DNA of 64,000 nt from Geobacter sp. (GCA_003574895.1 PJFB01000004.1:124001-188000); one strand, 5' to 3'; counted from the first letter of the stretch, positions 53,519 to 62,813 are shown. Program-made: numbers and translations. Notes: generated from the sequence alone by a model not told the origin.

Positions 53519-56236
53519 TTACCAGATCGACAAGCCTAACGCCTTTCGGAGGATCAGGATCGCATCGACAATTTCCAATCTGCCTTTAGGATTCACCTTG
53601 CCGTCCAGCAGCGGGCCTACATCACCATGTGCCAATTGTTGTGTGGTTGGGGCCTGATCCAACACCACCAGCCGCAATATGGTCAGTGCATCCTTGATGG
53701 TCACGCGGCCGTCGGCATCAATATCACCATCGGGCACCGGCACGTTGATGCGACTGAGAGACTCGTTTCCCGCCGCATCGGTTGCCAGGACAGCCAGCGT
53801 GGCGGCATCATAAGTGAGACCGGTAAGGTCGGCGTTCCAATGCTGGTCCTCTACGGTAACCAGGCCAAGGCTGCCGGAAGCATCTTTAACCACTAAGTTT
53901 GCCCCCACTTCGACCGTTCCGGAAAGCGTGTACGGATAGGGCACCAACACTGGGTCAACCGTCAATGCCGGCGGCGTTATGTCATATACCAGTGTACGCA
54001 AAGCGGTCGAAACATTGTCGGCAAGGTCCGTGATGCTTATCGCTACCGAGTAGGTGCCCTCTTGAGCGAAATCGGCAAACAAGGTGAATTCGCCATTATC
54101 AAGAGAAATCAGCTTGTCTACGCCATTTACCGTGGCCCTTATGCTCTTTATTCCGTTGTTGTCGCCGACTATACCTTTGATCGCCAACCCCGGTGATTTG
54201 ACGGCTGCATCCTGAGTCGGGCTGGTGATTGTAATGTCCGGAGCTGTTGCGTCATACACGATGGTCCGTTTTTGGTTGACTATCGCTCCGTATGAATCGG
54301 TAGCAGTCACTTCGATCGTGTTCATGCCAGTCGCAAGCTTAACAGTGGCACTCCAGTCATGGCCGCCGGCCGGATTGGCGGAAATCCCGTTAACTTTTAT
54401 CGAGGCGACCTGGTCAACAGTACCGGAAATCATTACATCCTGCTGGTTGGTAAATGCGCCGTCAGCTGGTGACGCAATGGAAATGACCGGAAGTGCGGGT
54501 TCGAAGATGATCGTACGCTCGGTTGTAGATGTATGCCCCAGGCTGTCGCTGGCGGCTATGGTTATGACGTTGGGGCCTTTGACAAGGGAAAGAGCATAAC
54601 TGAAAAGGCCGTTATTAACCGGGACGGCATTGCCATTAACCGTCACACCGGCGAGGTTCGGATCAAGCGCTTTGCCGGAGATATTTTGAATCTGGTCAGC
54701 AACTGAGCTGCCGTCTGGAGAGGCGGAAATAGTCAATAGAGGCGCCTGGCTGTCAAGTGTGATCGCAACACTTTTATAACTGGCAGCAGATCCGGGACGA
54801 ACGGCGGCAACGTCTATGCTATTGGGTCCTTCTGTCAAGGTCAGGTTGTAAGTCCATGAACCGCTCTCCGCAACATCAGCCTGACCTGACACACTGCTGG
54901 CGGCATTGCTTACATACACTTTAGAGCCAGGCTCGGTTGATCCGGTCAACATAATCGATGGCAGCGTGGTCAAACTCGGAACACTGTTGATGGAAAGAGC
55001 CGTGCCGGGCGGAGTGTACTGGACCGTTGCGGTTTTGGTTGTTGTTGTGCCATAGCTGTTTTTGGCAGTGATGGAAATCGTGTTGCTGCCGATCTGTAGG
55101 CCTTCAACCAAGATAGTCCAGGCTGACGCGGATGGGAAATTGGCGGCGCCCGTAATGGCAGGGGTATTTGCTGACGAGGTCAGCGTGCAGCCGGCATCCA
55201 CTGTCCCGGCAAGAACTATCGACGGGGCATTGACAGTTACTGATGCCTGGTCAATGGTCAGGCCTGGTGCGACGGTATTGGTCGGATTCGTGCCGTTGTC
55301 TATCCCAAAGATGACGATATTGCTCATGCCGTTTGCAACAAGTAACCTCTTGTTGACCGGGTCGAATAGCAGGTCACTGGGTGTCAGCAGATTGCCAGGC
55401 TTGCTGCCATAACTGGAAATATACGACAGGAAAAGACCACTAGTAGGGACCGGGTCAATCGCCTGCACTTGGCCTTGGAACATATCGACAACATACATGC
55501 GGTAGAGGGCACCGCTGACATACTCAAACGTCACTCCGACTGGGTAATTGAAGCGTAGCGGACCTGTGCCGAGCGAGCCGATTGTTTTGTAGTTTCCGGC
55601 CTGGTCGAAAATAACGACCTTGCCGCCGATGGTGTCGACAACGGCAATCCTGGTATTGTTTGTTTCCGAGATGACAGTGACCGCGGTAGGCAATAAGAAC
55701 TGATTGGCAAGCGTTCCGTAACTGCCTATCGATGACGAATAAGAGCCGGAGGGACTAAACACCTTTACGCTGTAAGCCCCTGCATCTACGACATAAATGG
55801 TTCCGTTCGGGGCAACGGCAATGCCTGCCGTCTTAACGAACTGGCCAGCCCCTGAACCAAGCTTTGCTATCTCGACGCCATCCTTATCGAGTACTGCCAC
55901 GAAATCATCCTGGCCTACGAGGATCTTGCCGCCAGGGATGGAATTGTAGTTGTTGAGCAGTGCGACCGAACTGGGAGATTTTGGGGTGGGTATGACCTTT
56001 TGAGCCTGACCGTACTGATTAAGCACGACAATTCCGCCAGATCGCGGATCGGCGACATAGATGCTGCCGTCATTGTCAAGTGCCATTTTCACTGGTGTCC
56101 GCAGGCTGTCTATGATCGGCTCAAGCGTTGCAACAACGGGTGCTGGTGTTGCGTATACGTTACCAACCAGTGATATCACCATGGTACACAGCAATACCAT
56201 CAGGCACCCTGTATATTTTATATGGATGGAATTCAT
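53519..56236 (-). CDS. secreted NHL-repeat / Ig-like protein with C-terminal dockerin-like domain
   Basis: The protein has 905 residues. After a signal peptide (about 1-30) come NHL/beta-propeller repeats (about 35-330; for example GIAVAPNGTIYVVDAGAYSVKVFSPSG). Then follow several Ig-like or cadherin-like domains (about 330-830; for example PVISIASPADGAFTNQQDVMISGTV, TGMNTIEVTATDSYG). The end has one good calcium loop, DIDADGRVTIKDA, and a degenerate second one, as in dockerins. It should be extracellular and adhesive. GGAGGG precedes the ATG. It is the first gene of the cytochrome operon under the sigma-54 promoter, so it may be a surface scaffold for the cytochromes. Confidence 0.87.
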   Translation of the reverse strand: MNSIHIKYTGCLMVLLCTMVISLVGNVYATPAPVVATLEPIIDSLRTPVKMALDNDGSIYVADPRSGGIVVLNQYGQAQKVIPTPKSPSSVALLNNYNSIPGGKILVGQDDFVAVLDKDGVEIAKLGSGAGQFVKTAGIAVAPNGTIYVVDAGAYSVKVFSPSGSYSSSIGSYGTLANQFLLPTAVTVISETNNTRIAVVDTIGGKVVIFDQAGNYKTIGSLGTGPLRFNYPVGVTFEYVSGALYRMYVVDMFQGQVQAIDPVPTSGLFLSYISSYGSKPGNLLTPSDLLFDPVNKRLLVANGMSNIVIFGIDNGTNPTNTVAPGLTIDQASVTVNAPSIVLAGTVDAGCTLTSSANTPAITGAANFPSASAWTILVEGLQIGSNTISITAKNSYGTTTTKTATVQYTPPGTALSINSVPSLTTLPSIMLTGSTEPGSKVYVSNAASSVSGQADVAESGSWTYNLTLTEGPNSIDVAAVRPGSAASYKSVAITLDSQAPLLTISASPDGSSVADQIQNISGKALDPNLAGVTVNGNAVPVNNGLFSYALSLVKGPNVITIAASDSLGHTSTTERTIIFEPALPVISIASPADGAFTNQQDVMISGTVDQVASIKVNGISANPAGGHDWSATVKLATGMNTIEVTATDSYGAIVNQKRTIVYDATAPDITITSPTQDAAVKSPGLAIKGIVGDNNGIKSIRATVNGVDKLISLDNGEFTLFADFAQEGTYSVAISITDLADNVSTALRTLVYDITPPALTVDPVLVPYPYTLSGTVEVGANLVVKDASGSLGLVTVEDQHWNADLTGLTYDAATLAVLATDAAGNESLSRINVPVPDGDIDADGRVTIKDALTILRLVVLDQAPTTQQLAHGDVGPLLDGKVNPKGRLEIVDAILILRKALGLSIW

Positions 56237-56318
56237 TTATATCCCTCCGTAATAACTGGAGATATTCTGGTTTGTCAGTATCAGTTCAATGAAAATTTTA
56301 TGATTGTATTTTAAGAAA

Positions 56319-56335
56319 ATGCAACTCCAGTGCCA
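56319..56335 (-). promoter_or_regulatory. sigma-54 promoter of the NHL-cytochrome operon
   Basis: On the minus strand TGGCAC-N5-TTGCAT matches the -24/-12 consensus fully (GG at 56334-56333, GC at 56322-56321). It is about 80 nt before the start of the NHL gene and next to an NtrC-type activator gene. Confidence 0.88.
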
Positions 56336-56337
56336 TC

Positions 56338-56356
56338 TTGCGGCAACAAGTCGCAA
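56338..56356. promoter_or_regulatory. palindromic activator-site candidate next to the sigma-54 promoter
   Basis: TTGCGGC-N5-GTCGCAA is an inverted repeat with one mismatch per arm, directly upstream of the -24 element. It is a candidate binding site for the NtrC-type regulator encoded at 56402-57772. Confidence 0.45.
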
Positions 56357-56401
56357 AAAATACGTGGAATACAAAGAATTAAAATGACAGTGTTTTTTAT
56401 T

Positions 56402-57772
56402 TTATTTCAGGTAACCAAATTTTTTCATCCGGTATCGGAACGCGTCGATACCAAGATTTAGTTTTTTGGCGGCTTTTGATTGGTTCCATTCGGTAATTTC
56501 CAACGCTTGGCGGATAAGCTCTTTCTCAACCTCTTCGATATCCACACCTTCGGGCGGAAGCCTGAAGGCCGACATGGGGGCGCCACCTTGCGGAGTTGCC
56601 TTGGCGACTATCTCCAGCGGCAGGTGTTCCATGAGAAGAGTTTCGTCATTGCCAAGGATAATTGCCCGTTCAATGACGTTTTTCAGTTCGCGCACATTGC
56701 CCGGCCAGCTGTAATCGAGCATCATGCGTTCGGCCATACCGGCAATCCCTTGAACTTTTTTATTAAAGTCCTTGTTATACAGATCGATAAAATGCGTTGC
56801 CAGAGGAATTATGTCCTCTCTGCGCTCCCGCAGAGGCGGTAGGAAAATCGGTATGACCTGCAGTCGATAATAGAGGTCATTGCGAAAGGTTCGCTCCTCG
56901 ATAGACTTCTGCAAATCCTTGTTTGTGGCCGAAATAATGCGAACGTCCACAGTAAACACCCTGCCGCCACCAATACGCCGGAAAGTGCGGTCCTCGAGAA
57001 AGCGGAGCAATTTAGCCTGCATCCCCATCTCCATGTCGCCGATCTCATCCAGGAACACGGTCCCGCCGTCAGCCAACTCAAAAAGACCTTTCTTGGTGTT
57101 TTTGGCATCGGTAAAAGCCCCTTTTTCGTGCCCGAACAACTCGCTTTCCAGCAATGTAGCTGGAACCGCGGCACAGTTGATGGCAATGAAAGGCTTGTCG
57201 GCGCGATTCGAGCTGTAATGTATCCACTTGGCCACCAATTCCTTGCCGGTGCCAGACTCCCCCTGTACCAAAACCGTGGAGGCCTCGCTTTTTGCTACCT
57301 TTTCAAGAATCTCCATCAGGTACTTCATGTGCCTGCTGTCGCCGATAATATTTGGAGCAGATTTTTTCGTTTCGGAACGAAGCCTGGCAACCTCGCGCTT
57401 AAGGTCCGACGTTTCCAGTGATTTTTTGATGATGATTGACAGCTCGTCAAGATTGAAGGGCTTGCTGACATAGTCATAGGCCCCAAGGCGCATGGCATTG
57501 ACAGCGGTTTCAAGACCGCCATGGGCGGTAAGCATGATGACAAGAATATCTTCGTCGTAATCTTTGAGCTTTTCGAGGACTTCTATCCCGGTAATGCCTG
57601 GCAGCTGGATATCCAGCAACACCAAATCCGGCTGGTCTTCGCGGGCCATCCGCAGCGCATCCTCACCATTGCCGGCGGTTACCACCTCATAGCCTTGTTT
57701 TTTCAGGTTCTGTTCCAATGACCAGCGGATCAGGTGTTCATCATCGACGACCAGTATCTTATTGCGCTTCAT
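56402..57772 (-). CDS. NtrC-family sigma-54-dependent response regulator
   Basis: The protein has 456 residues. A receiver domain (acidic pair VVDDEH, phospho-Asp D54 in LLDIQLPG) is followed by an AAA+ domain with Walker A GESGTGKE and the sigma-54 contact loop in the variant GAFTDA, then a Fis-type helix-turn-helix (SKAAKKLNLGIDAFRYRMKKFG). It should activate sigma-54 promoters when phosphorylated by the kinase encoded just upstream; the two genes overlap by 14 nt. The ATG at 57772 has GGAG upstream. A sigma-54 promoter lies about 70 nt past its stop. Confidence 0.95.
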   Translation of the reverse strand: MKRNKILVVDDEHLIRWSLEQNLKKQGYEVVTAGNGEDALRMAREDQPDLVLLDIQLPGITGIEVLEKLKDYDEDILVIMLTAHGGLETAVNAMRLGAYDYVSKPFNLDELSIIIKKSLETSDLKREVARLRSETKKSAPNIIGDSRHMKYLMEILEKVAKSEASTVLVQGESGTGKELVAKWIHYSSNRADKPFIAINCAAVPATLLESELFGHEKGAFTDAKNTKKGLFELADGGTVFLDEIGDMEMGMQAKLLRFLEDRTFRRIGGGRVFTVDVRIISATNKDLQKSIEERTFRNDLYYRLQVIPIFLPPLRERREDIIPLATHFIDLYNKDFNKKVQGIAGMAERMMLDYSWPGNVRELKNVIERAIILGNDETLLMEHLPLEIVAKATPQGGAPMSAFRLPPEGVDIEEVEKELIRQALEITEWNQSKAAKKLNLGIDAFRYRMKKFGYLK

Positions 57773-59261
57773 AGTCTCTCCTCGTGTCATCAAGTTCATT
57801 CACACCACAAGCCGGCAACTCGATAGTGAATACGGTTCCGTGATAGTCGTTACTGGCAACCCGAATTGCACCGTTATGCAGATTGATCAATTTACAGCAG
57901 ATCGGCAACCCCAAGCCGGTCCCCTGGGCTTTCGTAGTAAAAAACGGCGTAAATATCTTTTCCAGAATCTGCGGCGGGATACCCGGCCCGGTATCGGCAA
58001 CATCGATCTTCACAAACCCCCGCTCCTGCAATAATATTCGGCTGGTGCTGATAGTGAGGACTCCGCCATTGGTCATGGCCTGGAAGGCATTCAGAATAAT
58101 GTTCAAAAACACCTGCTGCATCTGTTTGCCATCGGCATAAACCGTTGGGAGGCCGGGAGCAAGCTCAAGCCGTTTTTCGATATTCTTTAGTCCGCGATGC
58201 TGCGAAGCGAATTTAAGGGTTTTTTCTATGACTTCATTGATGTCGATACATGCCAGCTCCGGCAGTGACGGTTTACCAAAGAAAAGCAGATCGTTGACGG
58301 TTTTGTCCAAACGCTGTACCTGCTGCAACACCTCACTGAGAATTTCACTGCGCGGGTCGCTGCGTCCGAGGTCGTCCTTGATGATAGTCACAGCAGCGGA
58401 GATGCCTGCCAGCGGGTTCTTGATCTCATGGGCGATTCCAGCCGCCATTTCACCGATGGATGCTAGGCGGTCGGCCCGTTCCAATTGCTGAAAATGGATC
58501 TGCTCCAGTTCTTTCTTGGCATTGTCAAGCCGGTCTACCATGGAGTTGAAGCTCGATATGAGCCGGCCGATTTCGTCCTTGCCTTGGTAGTTGATGTGAA
58601 CCGACAAATCACCGTTTTCAACCCGAGACATGTTTTCGATAATACTGTCCAGAGGACGTTTGACGAATTTCAGCAGGATCAGGGAAATCGCAATTGCCAG
58701 GAACAGGGTAATTGCCACCGAGGAAAACACGAAAATGCGTGTTGCCTCCAGCATCTGCATCTTGGTGCGGTTGAGAGAATAGTTTATGTTAAGGATTCCA
58801 AGTACCCTGGCCTTGTTGCCGTGGCAGGTATGGCAGGGGGTCTCGTTGTAAATCGGCTTGACCATGGCAAGAACCTCACCATGGGGCGGGAAGTCAAAGA
58901 TGCTGTAGTTCTTGGGACTTTGATAGAGCTTGTAATCATTTGGCCCGACCGTCCGCCCCACTTCGGAAGGATTGGCAGAGCGCAGTATTATCCCCTGAGG
59001 ATGGAAAATACGGACACCTACCAATTGGTTGTGCTGGCCGACCATGGCCAGGATAGAGCCAACATCCTGAACGTTACCCAGATGCATGGTATTGTAGATG
59101 CTGTTCTCTATCGTGTGCAGGAGGAGTTCGGTGCTTTCGCGGGCGCTGTCTATGAACTGGGCCTGTTGATGCCTGACGTTGAAGAAAGTATAGAGATAGA
59201 TACCGCAAACAAGGAGGGTGATCGTGGTAAGAATGATTCTGGTGGTCAGGCTCTTGAACAC
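57759..59261 (-). CDS. membrane histidine kinase with a c-type haem motif (CXXCH) in its periplasmic sensor
   Basis: The protein has 500 residues. Membrane helices at about 8-27 and 176-198 flank a periplasmic domain with CHTCH at 143-147, which fits covalent haem attachment at the end of a single sensor domain. HAMP (about 199-250), the phospho-His H278 in GIAHEIKNPLAG, and the ATPase boxes (N in NIILNAFQAM, DTGPGIPP, GTGLGLPI) are complete. Redox or ligand change at the haem would control phosphorylation of the NtrC-type partner. It overlaps that gene by 14 nt. No acidic receiver is fused to it. Confidence 0.92.
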   Translation of the reverse strand: MFKSLTTRIILTTITLLVCGIYLYTFFNVRHQQAQFIDSARESTELLLHTIENSIYNTMHLGNVQDVGSILAMVGQHNQLVGVRIFHPQGIILRSANPSEVGRTVGPNDYKLYQSPKNYSIFDFPPHGEVLAMVKPIYNETPCHTCHGNKARVLGILNINYSLNRTKMQMLEATRIFVFSSVAITLFLAIAISLILLKFVKRPLDSIIENMSRVENGDLSVHINYQGKDEIGRLISSFNSMVDRLDNAKKELEQIHFQQLERADRLASIGEMAAGIAHEIKNPLAGISAAVTIIKDDLGRSDPRSEILSEVLQQVQRLDKTVNDLLFFGKPSLPELACIDINEVIEKTLKFASQHRGLKNIEKRLELAPGLPTVYADGKQMQQVFLNIILNAFQAMTNGGVLTISTSRILLQERGFVKIDVADTGPGIPPQILEKIFTPFFTTKAQGTGLGLPICCKLINLHNGAIRVASNDYHGTVFTIELPACGVNELDDTRRDYEAQ

Positions 59262-59285
59262 TCTATTCCGTCTCCCGGGATTGGG

Positions 59286-59798
59286 TCACTGGGATGAGCC
59301 CGAAGGCTTTGTACCACTCGTTGTCGGGCTGGCGTTGTACATGAAAAGCCAATCGCTGTAACGTGTTTTACCGGACAGATCGGCAAGGTCGTCCGGAAAG
59401 CCGCCGGTTTTGAGCGGCTTGGCCTCACTGGTAGTCGCGACGCCGAGTATGCCCATGTTCTTGCCAGTGATGATCTTCCAATCCTTACCGGTGATGGGGT
59501 CTGTGTAAAGCTTCCGCAAATAGCGTACCGTGGCCTGGGAGTTTGGGTCCGACAACAGATCGTCCAGTTTCCTCAGTGGTGTCGGCTGTCTTCCCTTGTT
59601 TACCCCCGTGGGCTTGTACCAGCTGGTGATTGCATCCTTGTACTGTCGGCCACGAAAGATCAGTTCCGCTTCCTGCTCGCGTTTCATGACCGTCTTCCAC
59701 AGCTGTCCCACAACGCCAAGCATGATCCCCATGACCATGACCATCATCAGGGCCGCCAGGTAGGTAAATCCCGAACGGTTCAGTTTATTTTTCCCCAT
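59286..59798 (-). CDS. type II/IV pseudopilin-like protein
   Basis: The protein has 170 residues. The N-terminus SGFTYLAALMMVMVMGIML follows a short basic leader and matches the prepilin class III pattern (cleavage after Gly, mature Phe). It is longer than a minor pilin stub and resembles the type II secretion pseudopilins of the G/H kind. It needs a prepilin peptidase found elsewhere. I chose the ATG at 59798 over a TTG 9 nt upstream because GGAG lies 3 nt before it. It sits between a conserved hypothetical gene (14-nt overlap) and the kinase gene. Confidence 0.8.
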   Translation of the reverse strand: MGKNKLNRSGFTYLAALMMVMVMGIMLGVVGQLWKTVMKREQEAELIFRGRQYKDAITSWYKPTGVNKGRQPTPLRKLDDLLSDPNSQATVRYLRKLYTDPITGKDWKIITGKNMGILGVATTSEAKPLKTGGFPDDLADLSGKTRYSDWLFMYNASPTTSGTKPSGSSQ

Positions 59799-60306
59799 TG
59801 GCTCCAAAGAAGGTCAGTATGGCGTCATCCAGACTCACCACATCCTTTGGTTTGATATTATTGCTTTTAGGCTTATCTTTTGGAACTGTGGTTTCTTTTG
59901 CGGCAGGCATTTCAAACAACAAAGAGATATCCGATCCGGACGCAGTTTGTCGGGGAGCCGATGAGAGTGAAAAGAGATCAGCCACAGGATTCCCAACAGG
60001 GACAGGCGCGGCAATGTCAGGGACTTCAACAACAGACGCCGGAATCGAGCACGCCCTTTCGTCAAATTCACCAGCCTTGAGCCGGCGCATGATATCCTTG
60101 TGCTGTTCCTTCATCAACTCAACCAACACAACCTCAAGGTTGTCCATCTTAAGGATATCCGCATAGCTGGTCTTTTTTGAGCAGAGAATCACCCCACCCT
60201 TGTAGAGCAGGGTGGTAATATGGGGATTGGCAATGCCACTGTCTTCGGTCTGGACATGGTATACTTCTCCTTTGTACATCACGTTGTGGTTATATCCCAG
60301 AACCAT
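59785..60306 (-). CDS. conserved protein of unknown function (YHVQTEDSG motif)
   Basis: The protein has 173 residues. The N-terminal ~75 residues carry the conserved patch NVMYKGEVYHVQTEDSGIANPHITTLLYKGGVILCSKKTSYADI, which I remember from Deltaproteobacteria proteins with no known function. A low-complexity linker and a C-terminal tail follow. No signal peptide or membrane helix is present, so it is probably cytoplasmic. The ATG at 60306 has AGGA 8 nt upstream. It is the first gene of the run that ends with the NtrC-type regulator and may contribute to pseudopilin or signalling function. Confidence 0.75.
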   Translation of the reverse strand: MVLGYNHNVMYKGEVYHVQTEDSGIANPHITTLLYKGGVILCSKKTSYADILKMDNLEVVLVELMKEQHKDIMRRLKAGEFDERACSIPASVVEVPDIAAPVPVGNPVADLFSLSSAPRQTASGSDISLLFEMPAAKETTVPKDKPKSNNIKPKDVVSLDDAILTFFGANGEK

Positions 60307-60392
60307 AGACAAATCCTACGTTAAATGACGATGTTGTTTTGAAATTAACATAGATGTGTAAATGATTGCAACGACTTAAAAATTAGAACATT

Positions 60393-62813
60393 TCAGTCAA
60401 CAACGCCTATTAACCGCTTGATCTTGGCCACCGCCTCCATGGCGTCACGGGCATAGAGGTCGGCACCTATACGGTCGGCGTATTCCTGGGTGACCACCGC
60501 CCCACCCACCATGGTGAAGGTCTTGATTCCGGCACTGCGCAGTTTTTTTATGACATTATCCATCTCGGACATGGTAGTGGTCATGAGCGCCGACAGACCC
60601 ACCGCATCGACCGCATACTCCCCGGCTTTAGCAATAATGGTGGCTGCCGGGACGTTCTTGCCGATGTCGAACACCTCGAAACCGTGATTTTCAAGCAAGG
60701 TACAGACGATATTCTTGCCGATGTCGTGGATATCTCCTTCAACGGTAGCCATCAGGATACGGCCGCGACTTGCAAAGGACTGGCCTTTCATTTCATGCTT
60801 CAGGCGGGCGAAACCGGCCTGCATGGTATCGGCCGATTGCATCACCTGGGGCAAGAAGATGATATTCTTATCGAAACGCCTGCCCACCTCTTCCAACCCC
60901 GGCAGAAACCCTTCATTGCTGATCTGCAAAGGAGCCAGGCCCTGGCTCAATGCCTCCTCCACCAAGGAGACGATGCCGTCGCGGTCGCCGTTGATAACAG
61001 CCTGGGTCAGCCGTTCCCGGATCGACAGCGGCTGATCGGAAACCTGGGTTTGCACCGCAGCCGAGGCCTGTTCGCCACGATAAGCTTCGATATAGGCAGC
61101 CGCCTGATGATCGCGATTAAGCAAGACCATGGCCGAGCGCCAAGTGTCCATCATTGCCTTGTCCTTGGGGTTTATGATGGCGGCATCCAATCCAGCTTCC
61201 ATGGCCATGGCAAAAAATGCCGACGAGATCAATGGCCGCTGGGGAAGCCCAAAGGAGATATTGCTTACTCCCAGTACCGTGGCGAGCCCCAACTTCTCCT
61301 TGACCAGCCGGATGGCTCGCAGAGTCTCGGCAGCGCGTTTTTGCTCGGCGCTGACCGTCAGGGTCAAGCAATCTATGATCACGTCCGAGTCAGGTATGCC
61401 CTGGCGACGAGTTGCGTTGCGGATACGGCGGGCAATTGCCAGGCGCCCCTCGGCAGTGTCCGGAATTCCCTTTGCATCCAGGGTCAGCCCAATCACGGCA
61501 GCGCCATATTTCCTGGCCAGTGGCAACACCTTGCGCAAGCTCTTGGACTCGCCCGAAACCGAGTTGATCAGCACCTTGCCGTCGGCAGCCTTCAGTCCCC
61601 GCTCCAGAGCCGCCGGACTGGAGGAATCAAGCACTATCGGAATGCCCACCGCGCCACTGACGCAGAATACGGCGCGCTCCATGGCAACCGGTTCGTCTAT
61701 GCCCGGCGCCCCCACGTTCACATCCAGAAGCGTGGCGCCTGCCTGAATCTGTTCCAAGGCCTCACGCCGGATGTAGGCCACCTTACCTTCCCGCAACTCC
61801 TCGGAATAAAGCTTTTTACCGGTAGGGTTGATGCGTTCGCCGATGATGGCGGTCTTGTTTTTCCCGCCAACCGCGGCCCACCCGGCGCGGCTGGAGAGCA
61901 ATGTGGCGCCGGTCGTTTCCCGTGGCGGCTCCCAAGTCCTCTGGCGCATAACAATGGCGTCCTTCATGGCCCTGATGTGAGCCGGGGTCGTTCCGCAACA
62001 GCCGCCAATCACCCTGACTCCCAAGGCAAGCATCCGATCGTGATAGGCGATCATTTCATCCGGAGTGCCGGGGAAGACCGTCACTCCGTCCACAAGTTCA
62101 GGCAGACCGGCATTTGCCTGGGAGATGAGCGGCAAGTGCGTGACAGAACGCATTTTGCAAAGGATGTCGTAGATGCCGTCCACCCCCAGACCACAGTTGG
62201 AACCGACAATGTCGGCACCGGCAGCCGCCAGGGTTATTGCAGCGGCCTCGGGCGGAGTTCCCAACACAGAACGCCCGTTATCGTCGAAGGTCAGCATGGC
62301 GATCACCGGAATATCCCGGGACACCTCCCGCACTGCTATCAGCGCGGCACGGCACTCCTTGATGTCCAGAAAGGTTTCAAGGCTTATCAGGTCGGCACCG
62401 GCAGCTATCAGTGCCTTGGCCTGATCCCGGAAGGCGTCCTTCATTGCGTCAAAGGTCACTTCGCCCAGCGGTTCCACGAACTGGCCGGTTGGACCAATGG
62501 AAGCGCCTACATAGGCCCTGCCCCTGGCTTCTTTGCGGGCAATCTCCACGGCGCGTGCATTGATCTCGGCCAGACGATCTTCCAACCCGAAATGGGCCAG
62601 TTTGAAACAGGTACCGCCAAAGGTATTGGTGATGATGACATCGGCGCCGGCCTCAATATATTCGCGGTGTACCGAAGCCACTACCTCCGGCATGGTCAGA
62701 TTGAGTTCCTCCGGTGACTGTCCCGGTCTTAGCCCTCGCTCCTGCAGCATCGTGCCCATTGCTCCGTCGAGAATCAGCACCTGTTCCAGAATTGCTTCGC
62801 GGAATGGTTTCAT
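60393..62813 (-). CDS. metH: cobalamin-dependent methionine synthase, without reactivation domain
   Basis: The protein has 806 residues. It holds the homocysteine-binding barrel (zinc ligands in GSNCGLG and GGCCGTTP), a pterin-binding barrel for methyltetrahydrofolate, and a cap plus B12-binding domain (DIHDIGKNIV with the lower-ligand His). It would make methionine from homocysteine in the cytosol. E. coli MetH is about 1227 residues; the missing ~340-residue C-terminal domain normally binds SAM and re-activates oxidised B12. Here a separate reactivator is needed or reactivation is not required in anaerobes. The start overlaps the GerMN gene's stop as ATGA. Confidence 0.93.
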   Translation of the reverse strand: MKPFREAILEQVLILDGAMGTMLQERGLRPGQSPEELNLTMPEVVASVHREYIEAGADVIITNTFGGTCFKLAHFGLEDRLAEINARAVEIARKEARGRAYVGASIGPTGQFVEPLGEVTFDAMKDAFRDQAKALIAAGADLISLETFLDIKECRAALIAVREVSRDIPVIAMLTFDDNGRSVLGTPPEAAAITLAAAGADIVGSNCGLGVDGIYDILCKMRSVTHLPLISQANAGLPELVDGVTVFPGTPDEMIAYHDRMLALGVRVIGGCCGTTPAHIRAMKDAIVMRQRTWEPPRETTGATLLSSRAGWAAVGGKNKTAIIGERINPTGKKLYSEELREGKVAYIRREALEQIQAGATLLDVNVGAPGIDEPVAMERAVFCVSGAVGIPIVLDSSSPAALERGLKAADGKVLINSVSGESKSLRKVLPLARKYGAAVIGLTLDAKGIPDTAEGRLAIARRIRNATRRQGIPDSDVIIDCLTLTVSAEQKRAAETLRAIRLVKEKLGLATVLGVSNISFGLPQRPLISSAFFAMAMEAGLDAAIINPKDKAMMDTWRSAMVLLNRDHQAAAYIEAYRGEQASAAVQTQVSDQPLSIRERLTQAVINGDRDGIVSLVEEALSQGLAPLQISNEGFLPGLEEVGRRFDKNIIFLPQVMQSADTMQAGFARLKHEMKGQSFASRGRILMATVEGDIHDIGKNIVCTLLENHGFEVFDIGKNVPAATIIAKAGEYAVDAVGLSALMTTTMSEMDNVIKKLRSAGIKTFTMVGGAVVTQEYADRIGADLYARDAMEAVAKIKRLIGVVD

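Noticed and set aside
60684-62717. A 677-residue open frame opposite metH
   Set aside because: It is an antisense shadow of a GC-rich gene with strong family motifs on the other strand. The frame has no recognisable domain and no ribosome-binding site.
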